From NCBI GenBank assembly GCA_024280115.1, contig JAJRQT010000158.1, positions 1-37,332 on the forward strand: a DNA stretch of 37,332 nucleotides, read 5' to 3'. The first letter of the stretch is position 1. Every line of letters begins with the position of its first letter. This stretch comes from Bacteroidota bacterium (GTDB lineage: Bacteria; Bacteroidota; Bacteroidia; Cytophagales; Cyclobacteriaceae). A program made the position numbers and the translations under genes. Shown here in pieces: positions 32,804 through 37,332 of this stretch. Below the pieces are notes generated by a model. That model was not told the DNA's origin. It saw only the letters and a program-made list of their open reading frames with translations, and did no database searches.

Positions 32804-35800
32804 CTATTTATGAAATAATACCGATGTGGGAATTTCCTGTTTTTCAATACCCGGTCCCTGCCATGATACAAATAGGCCATTTCTACCACCCTCCTGAAAA
32901 TATTTTACAGAGATAGGGTGAAGACCTGCTTTTAAAATGATTGGTTTGTTAATCTCTACGACAGGATGTAAACCATCATTATTTAACAACATAATATTGT
33001 CAATATACAGTCGCCCACCATCATTGGTCGCCAGGTAAAACGTGTACTCACCTTCTCTTGGTATATTTATATAACCCTCGTATTCGAAAGAAAAGAATTG
33101 TTCTTTTTCTCTTGGTTCAATAGAAAAATGAGGAACGACGCCTGTTTTCAACGGTTGAACATCAAGAAAATCATTGACCATGCGATAAATACCATGCGTG
33201 TATTTGTAGCCCAACCCGGGTCTAACATCCTTTAAGTAAACCGTTTCAATTTCCCCCACTTTATTAATTAAAGCTTCTGAAGGCAAACTTATTTGCTCAC
33301 CTCTGTATGCCCTCATCTTAATAGTCGTGGTTTTATTCACTGTAAAAGGCACTTTGTACACGGGGGATTCTTTATTTGGTTTTGAGCCATCAACGGTATA
33401 GTGTATTACTGCATCTTTTGTATCACATGCCAATTTCACCAATCTATCTTCACTAAATATTCTATCTGTATCGATAATATATGGTGTTGCCACTATAGGT
33501 TCAATATCCCCTCCCTCCGGCGAGGCTGGCATTATCTGGGGATATTCACTATTTGCCGCCCAATCCTTATTGGGTTTGGAGCCCATTTCCAAAACAAGTT
33601 TACCTCCTTTTACCAGATCTGAATGTTTAAACCAGAAATTATCCAACGCCTTACCGTTTAGAGTTGCCGATTGTATATATCTATTCTCTGAAGATGAATT
33701 TTTTGCCTCAATAATAAACTCCTTCCCTTTATAATAATTCTGATCCAATGTAATAGTTATTTTTTCAAAGACAGGACCCGACAATTCATAAACCGGTTCT
33801 ACCGAAGCCCCTCCATCCATCTGGAAAAGACCCATGGCACTCATCACATACCATGATCCCATTTGTCCCTGATCTTCATCGCCATGATAGCCATCAACAG
33901 GATCTGTACCAAAATAACTATCCAAAACTTCACGCACCCAATATTGCGTAAGCCAGGGTTTCCCTGAATAGTTAAAAAGCCACGGAGCTTCCATATTTGG
34001 CTGATTTCCAATGTTTACAAAATCAGATGTAAAGTATGGGCGGGAATTTTCAAAGCCTTCTTCCAGTCTTGAATTAAATTCATCAACACCCATCAGATCG
34101 ATCAATCCTTTTAAGTCATGTGGCACAAACCAACTAAACTGCCAGGCGTTGGACTCCACATAGTCCTTTGAACCAAAACCAAAACTATGCCCGGAGTCGC
34201 CTGCACCTTTTACCATGCTAAAATCTTCGAGCCATGGGCCACCGGCATATTTAGGTCTTATATATTTTGTAGATGGATCGAAAACATTGCGATAGTTTTG
34301 AGCACGTCGCATGAAATAATTGTAGTCCTCCGTTTTACCCAATGATTTCGCCATTTGCGCTACACACCAATCATCGTAGGCGTATTCAAGGGTATTGGAT
34401 ACCGGGCCTTCATTCGTGGGGACATATCCTATTTCCATATAGGTTTGTAAATTCCGGTTGCCAACATAACCGCCGCATTCATGAGGTTGTCCCGGATTCA
34501 TTTGAATTTCTTTCATAGCTTTAAACGCCTTTTCTCCGTCAAACCCACGAATTCCTTTTTGCCAGGCATTCACAATAAAGGGTATTTGATGCGTAGCTAC
34601 CATAATACTTGAATATTCTAATCCTCCCGGAGCATCGTGTAACCATCCATTTATATCATATAATTCCAATAATGATTTTACCCATTCTTCGCTTAAATCC
34701 GGTGTTACCAAACTCCAAACCTGGTTCAGGTTCCAGAAAGAACCCCAAAACGCATCAGCGCCATATACTGAGAAATCTTCACTATTTACCTGTTGAACAT
34801 TTTCACAGGCATCTACATATTTTCCATTTACATCACTATAAATGGTTTTGGAGCTATAGGCACGATACAGACCGGTATAAAACTTCACTTTATCGGTTTC
34901 TTTGCCTCCTTCTACTTTGATTTTTCCTAATAGCTTATTCCAAACTTCCCTTACATTGCTATGAGCAGCTTCAAAACTCCAATCAAATGCATCCATTTCG
35001 ATGTTGAGATTAAGTCTTGCCTGATCTATGCTCACATAAGAAATCGCAGTCTGCATTAAAACAGTTTGACTTTCACCTACATCAAATTTCAGAAATGCCC
35101 CAATATCTAAATCTTCTGTAACTTTTATCTCGTCCGTATTATTCAGAATATCATAACCCTGCCATCCTCCCATGGAGGTAAACGGGCGATTGAAACGCGC
35201 TACAAAATGAACTGTATATTCATTCCACTCTCCGGCTTCACGCTTTACATATCCTTCAATTTCCGTATCGCTCACTTTTGTGATAGCAGCACTAATAATT
35301 GTCGATGGTTCTTCCTCGGTTATTTTGAAATCAAACAATATCTGGGCGCTTTCATTTTTCGGAAAGGTATATCGCTGAAATCCACCGCGCGTTGTTGCCG
35401 TCAGTTCTGCTTTTATATCGTAATCTTCCAGGATAGTTGAATAATATCCGGCTGAAGCCTTTGTGTTTTTATTATTAATCCTGGAACGATACCCGGAATC
35501 AGGTTCATCCACTGTTCCTGCCTCTATCTTAACTTCCCCGGTTGTTGGCATGGTAATAAAACTTGCCATCATCCAGGAATGTACATGTCCGAATCCGGAG
35601 ATACTATTAATGTTGTACTCATAACCGGCACCGAGTTTGTACTGACCTTCATCAGTATTATCCGGACTGAGTTTCACCATCCCAAAAGGCAGGCATGGTC
35701 CAGGAAAAAGCATCCACCGAGATGAAGAGGTTCCGAGAAGGGGATCTACATAATCCGCCAGTTCCTTCTCCGTTGAATGTTGATTACAGCCAGGCATCAC
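32804..35800 (-). CDS. GH92 alpha-mannosidase, second copy, with a frameshifted signal peptide
   Basis: The 998-codon frame starts MMPGCNQHST and carries a full GH92 enzyme: YVDPLLGTSSSRWMLFPGPC (17-36), ESNAWQF (E549, catalytic acid) and HGDEDQGQMGSWY (base region, D643), then the chitobiase-C-like module (HYTVDGSKPNKESPVY) and PA14 (GEYTFYLATNDGGRLYIDN). The N-terminal motif differs clearly from copy 1 (RWMLFPGP instead of GHTYPGA), which suggests a different linkage specificity. The frame as given lacks an export signal, yet the cysteine of MPGC is a perfect lipobox: the missing part lies upstream in another frame (35801-35862). As written the protein would stay in the cytoplasm; the original was surely a lipoprotein. 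Confidence 0.88.
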   Translation of the reverse strand: MMPGCNQHSTEKELADYVDPLLGTSSSRWMLFPGPCLPFGMVKLSPDNTDEGQYKLGAGYEYNINSISGFGHVHSWMMASFITMPTTGEVKIEAGTVDEPDSGYRSRINNKNTKASAGYYSTILEDYDIKAELTATTRGGFQRYTFPKNESAQILFDFKITEEEPSTIISAAITKVSDTEIEGYVKREAGEWNEYTVHFVARFNRPFTSMGGWQGYDILNNTDEIKVTEDLDIGAFLKFDVGESQTVLMQTAISYVSIDQARLNLNIEMDAFDWSFEAAHSNVREVWNKLLGKIKVEGGKETDKVKFYTGLYRAYSSKTIYSDVNGKYVDACENVQQVNSEDFSVYGADAFWGSFWNLNQVWSLVTPDLSEEWVKSLLELYDINGWLHDAPGGLEYSSIMVATHQIPFIVNAWQKGIRGFDGEKAFKAMKEIQMNPGQPHECGGYVGNRNLQTYMEIGYVPTNEGPVSNTLEYAYDDWCVAQMAKSLGKTEDYNYFMRRAQNYRNVFDPSTKYIRPKYAGGPWLEDFSMVKGAGDSGHSFGFGSKDYVESNAWQFSWFVPHDLKGLIDLMGVDEFNSRLEEGFENSRPYFTSDFVNIGNQPNMEAPWLFNYSGKPWLTQYWVREVLDSYFGTDPVDGYHGDEDQGQMGSWYVMSAMGLFQMDGGASVEPVYELSGPVFEKITITLDQNYYKGKEFIIEAKNSSSENRYIQSATLNGKALDNFWFKHSDLVKGGKLVLEMGSKPNKDWAANSEYPQIMPASPEGGDIEPIVATPYIIDTDRIFSEDRLVKLACDTKDAVIHYTVDGSKPNKESPVYKVPFTVNKTTTIKMRAYRGEQISLPSEALINKVGEIETVYLKDVRPGLGYKYTHGIYRMVNDFLDVQPLKTGVVPHFSIEPREKEQFFSFEYEGYINIPREGEYTFYLATNDGGRLYIDNIMLLNNDGLHPVVEINKPIILKAGLHPISVKYFQEGGRNGLFVSWQGPGIEKQEIPTSVLFHK

Positions 35801-35862
35801 GACTGTTAAAGAAACTATAATTACAAAAGAGCAATTGAGTTGAAATTTATTAGCTTATTCAT
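35801..35862 (-). other. Out-of-frame start of the GH92 copy 2 signal peptide
   Basis: The ATG at 35862 reads MNKLINFNSIALL and then stops at TAA (35821-35823). One extra base in the T-run at 35825-35828 would join it to FVIIVSLTVVMPGC in the GH92 frame, giving an ideal lipoprotein signal. This is why the true start is placed at 35862, with a one-base deletion (or base-call error) in a homopolymer. Confidence 0.8.
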
Positions 35863-36065
35863 ATTCAACATATTGGGATATTAGTTTTAAAACTACTTTG
35901 TGATTTTGAATAAAACAGATCAGGATCCGGACTTAAATGAGTCTTAAGATTCTATTATTATACTCAGTTTTAAGCAAGGTAGGCTATTATTTTCGGGGAT
36001 ATCATTTATGTCCTATTGCAAGAAAACACAATGATTTCCAGAAATGATTCCGAAGATTCTCGCAA

Positions 36066-37208
36066 TTACTTTTTTTTGTGAAACAGTACACTTTTCGGCA
36101 ATTCCATTTTTTCAACTCCCGGGCCTTCCCAGATTACAAAAAGGCTTTTTGCCAGTCCTTGCTGGAAATATTCCACTTTTATCGGGTGCCATCCTTTTTT
36201 TAGTCCAATTTTAGAATCTAACCTTTGTGCCCTGTGGCCGCCATCATTATCAATAATCTCTTTGCCATTCAAATATAAAATAGCACCGTCATTCGCCTCC
36301 AGATAAAAGGTATAAACTCCTGTTTTTGGTACTTTTATATGGCCTTCCAGTTGATACCCGAACGGTCTGTCATCTTTAATGGCATCGACATTAAAGGTTT
36401 CTAAAACACCGGTATCCAGAATCGGGGCCGCTTCCTGATCCCGGGCACTCATAACACCTCTTCCCTCCCTGTATTTGTATGTAACGCCGGATTTCAACTC
36501 GGATGCATAAACAGCCTCAAGCATTTCAATTTTTTTGAAATGAATGGTTAAAGGATAGCTAGGCGCAATTCCATCAACAAAGCTTTTTGTTTTCAAAACA
36601 GATGCTTTTGTAATCGTTATTGGCTGGCTATAGTGTTCAGATCTTTCTGTTGGTTCTGTTCCATCCAATGTAAAATATATCTTAGCCCCCGGGTCCGTAC
36701 TTGATAGGGTTATTGTTCTGCTGTCCAGGAACATAATATCTGAAAAATCAAGGTTGGGAGATTTCGCATATTTGATTTTTTTCTCAGATGAATAAGGGCG
36801 ATCTTCTTTCCTTACTCCCCATTCTTTATTTGGACTGCTTCCCATTTCAAAAACAATCTTACCACCATTCATGATATCCGTGTGCTTTAGATATGTTTTA
36901 GAATAGGTCTTACCATTCAATTGTGCTGATTGTATGTACACATTCTTATCATTATTGTTATTAGCGAGAATCTCAAATGTATTCCCGTTTTCCAGGTTGA
37001 TGGTGACTTTGTCAAACACAGGGCTGCCAATCACATAATAATCCATCCCCGGTGTTACGGAATAAATGCCCATCGCACTCATCACATACCAGGCTGACAT
37101 TTGTCCGCAATCTTCGTTGCCATCAATTCCTTCAGGGTCATTGGCGTATAGTGTCGAAAGTATCTGTCGCACCATTTTTTGAGTTTCCCATGGAGTTCCA
37201 ACATAATT
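36066..37208 (-). pseudogene. GH92 alpha-mannosidase, third copy, N-terminally truncated
   Basis: Homology to GH92 begins abruptly at NYVGTPWETQKMVRQIL (37208 downward), which lines up with residue 606 of copy 1, and runs to the normal C-terminus: GNEDCGQMSAWYVMSAMG, the chitobiase-C-like module (IYFTLDGTEPTERSEHY) and PA14 (GVYTFYLEANDGAILYLNG). The first 600 residues, including the signal peptide, the calcium-binding N-terminal domain and the catalytic acid, are missing. An in-frame TGA stands at 37224-37226, five codons before the junction, and the remaining 106 bp of the window show no GH92 sequence in any frame. An internal ATG (37175) exists but would give an inactive fragment. It lies 265 bp upstream of copy 2. 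Confidence 0.85.
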
Positions 37209-37332
37209 AGTGTCTCTTTTAAATCATGTAACTAAAAGATTATCAATAAATTAAGGTCAATTTTTTATGTGAATCTTTTCGCTATTTATTAGGTTTTTTC
37301 AGTTAAAATGCAGATATTCAGGCTATTAACGG

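Noticed and set aside
37209..37332. End of an insertion sequence at the GH92 copy 3 break
   Set aside because: No terminal inverted repeat, target duplication or transposase fragment is visible in the 124 bp available, so I describe only a junction.

Overview
This window looks like chromosomal DNA of a free-living, probably marine or soil, member of the Bacteroidota (Cytophagales-like). The evidence is AT-rich DNA with A-rich rather than Shine-Dalgarno leaders, many SPII lipoproteins, two ECF sigma factor/membrane partner pairs, and GH92, GH97 and GH99-like enzymes. The genus cannot be fixed from sequence reading alone. I saw no rRNA, tRNA, CRISPR array, transposase or phage genes.

Left part (1-12.9 kb) is mostly housekeeping and stress genes. 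It holds an ECF sigma factor overlapping a membrane-anchored partner, a membrane fatty acid/sterol hydroxylase, the remnant of a Crp/Fnr regulator, a small lipoprotein gene whose 3' end is also present as a decayed copy 1.7 kb away, and htpG. The htpG gene has an in-frame TAA exactly at the codon for the catalytic glutamate. Then follow a GroES-like co-chaperone, rmuC, a lipoprotein sulfatase, a CBS-pair protein, an exported CotH-kinase-like protein, miaA and a coiled-coil lipoprotein.

Middle part (13-24.4 kb) is glycan-related. A LacI regulator sits 20 bp upstream of an exported AGE-family (mannobiose/cellobiose 2-epimerase-like) lipoprotein. Next come a small outer-membrane barrel and a DUF3179 protein. 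A GH97 enzyme (retaining-type residues) is coupled by an ATGA overlap to a secreted esterase. An ECF sigma/FecR pair follows, whose FecR lacks the usual C-terminal domain, then a GH99-like lipoprotein. Where a SusC/SusD pair would be expected, between FecR and GH97, there are only about 700 bp of hairpins and GC-rich inverted repeats.

Right part (24.6-37.3 kb) holds maeB, a beta-propeller/phosphoesterase fusion, and a minus-strand run of three GH92 exo-alpha-mannosidase genes that share one architecture (GH92, chitobiase-C-like domain, PA14). The first is intact, the second has a one-base frameshift inside its lipoprotein signal peptide, and the third is only the C-terminal 40 percent, broken about 125 bp before the window edge.

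Taken together, GH92s, GH99-like enzyme, exported epimerase, GH97, esterase and sulfatase fit degradation of alpha-mannose-containing glycans. The window contains no transporter, and several genes carry lesions (htpG, Crp remnant, GH92 number 2 and number 3, short FecR). Whether these are real decay or sequence errors is the main open question. No clearly new system is proven. The strongest leads are the htpG stop codon, the sigma/FecR locus with no SusC/SusD, the structured intergenic element at 20.88-21.04 kb, and the exported CotH-like protein.
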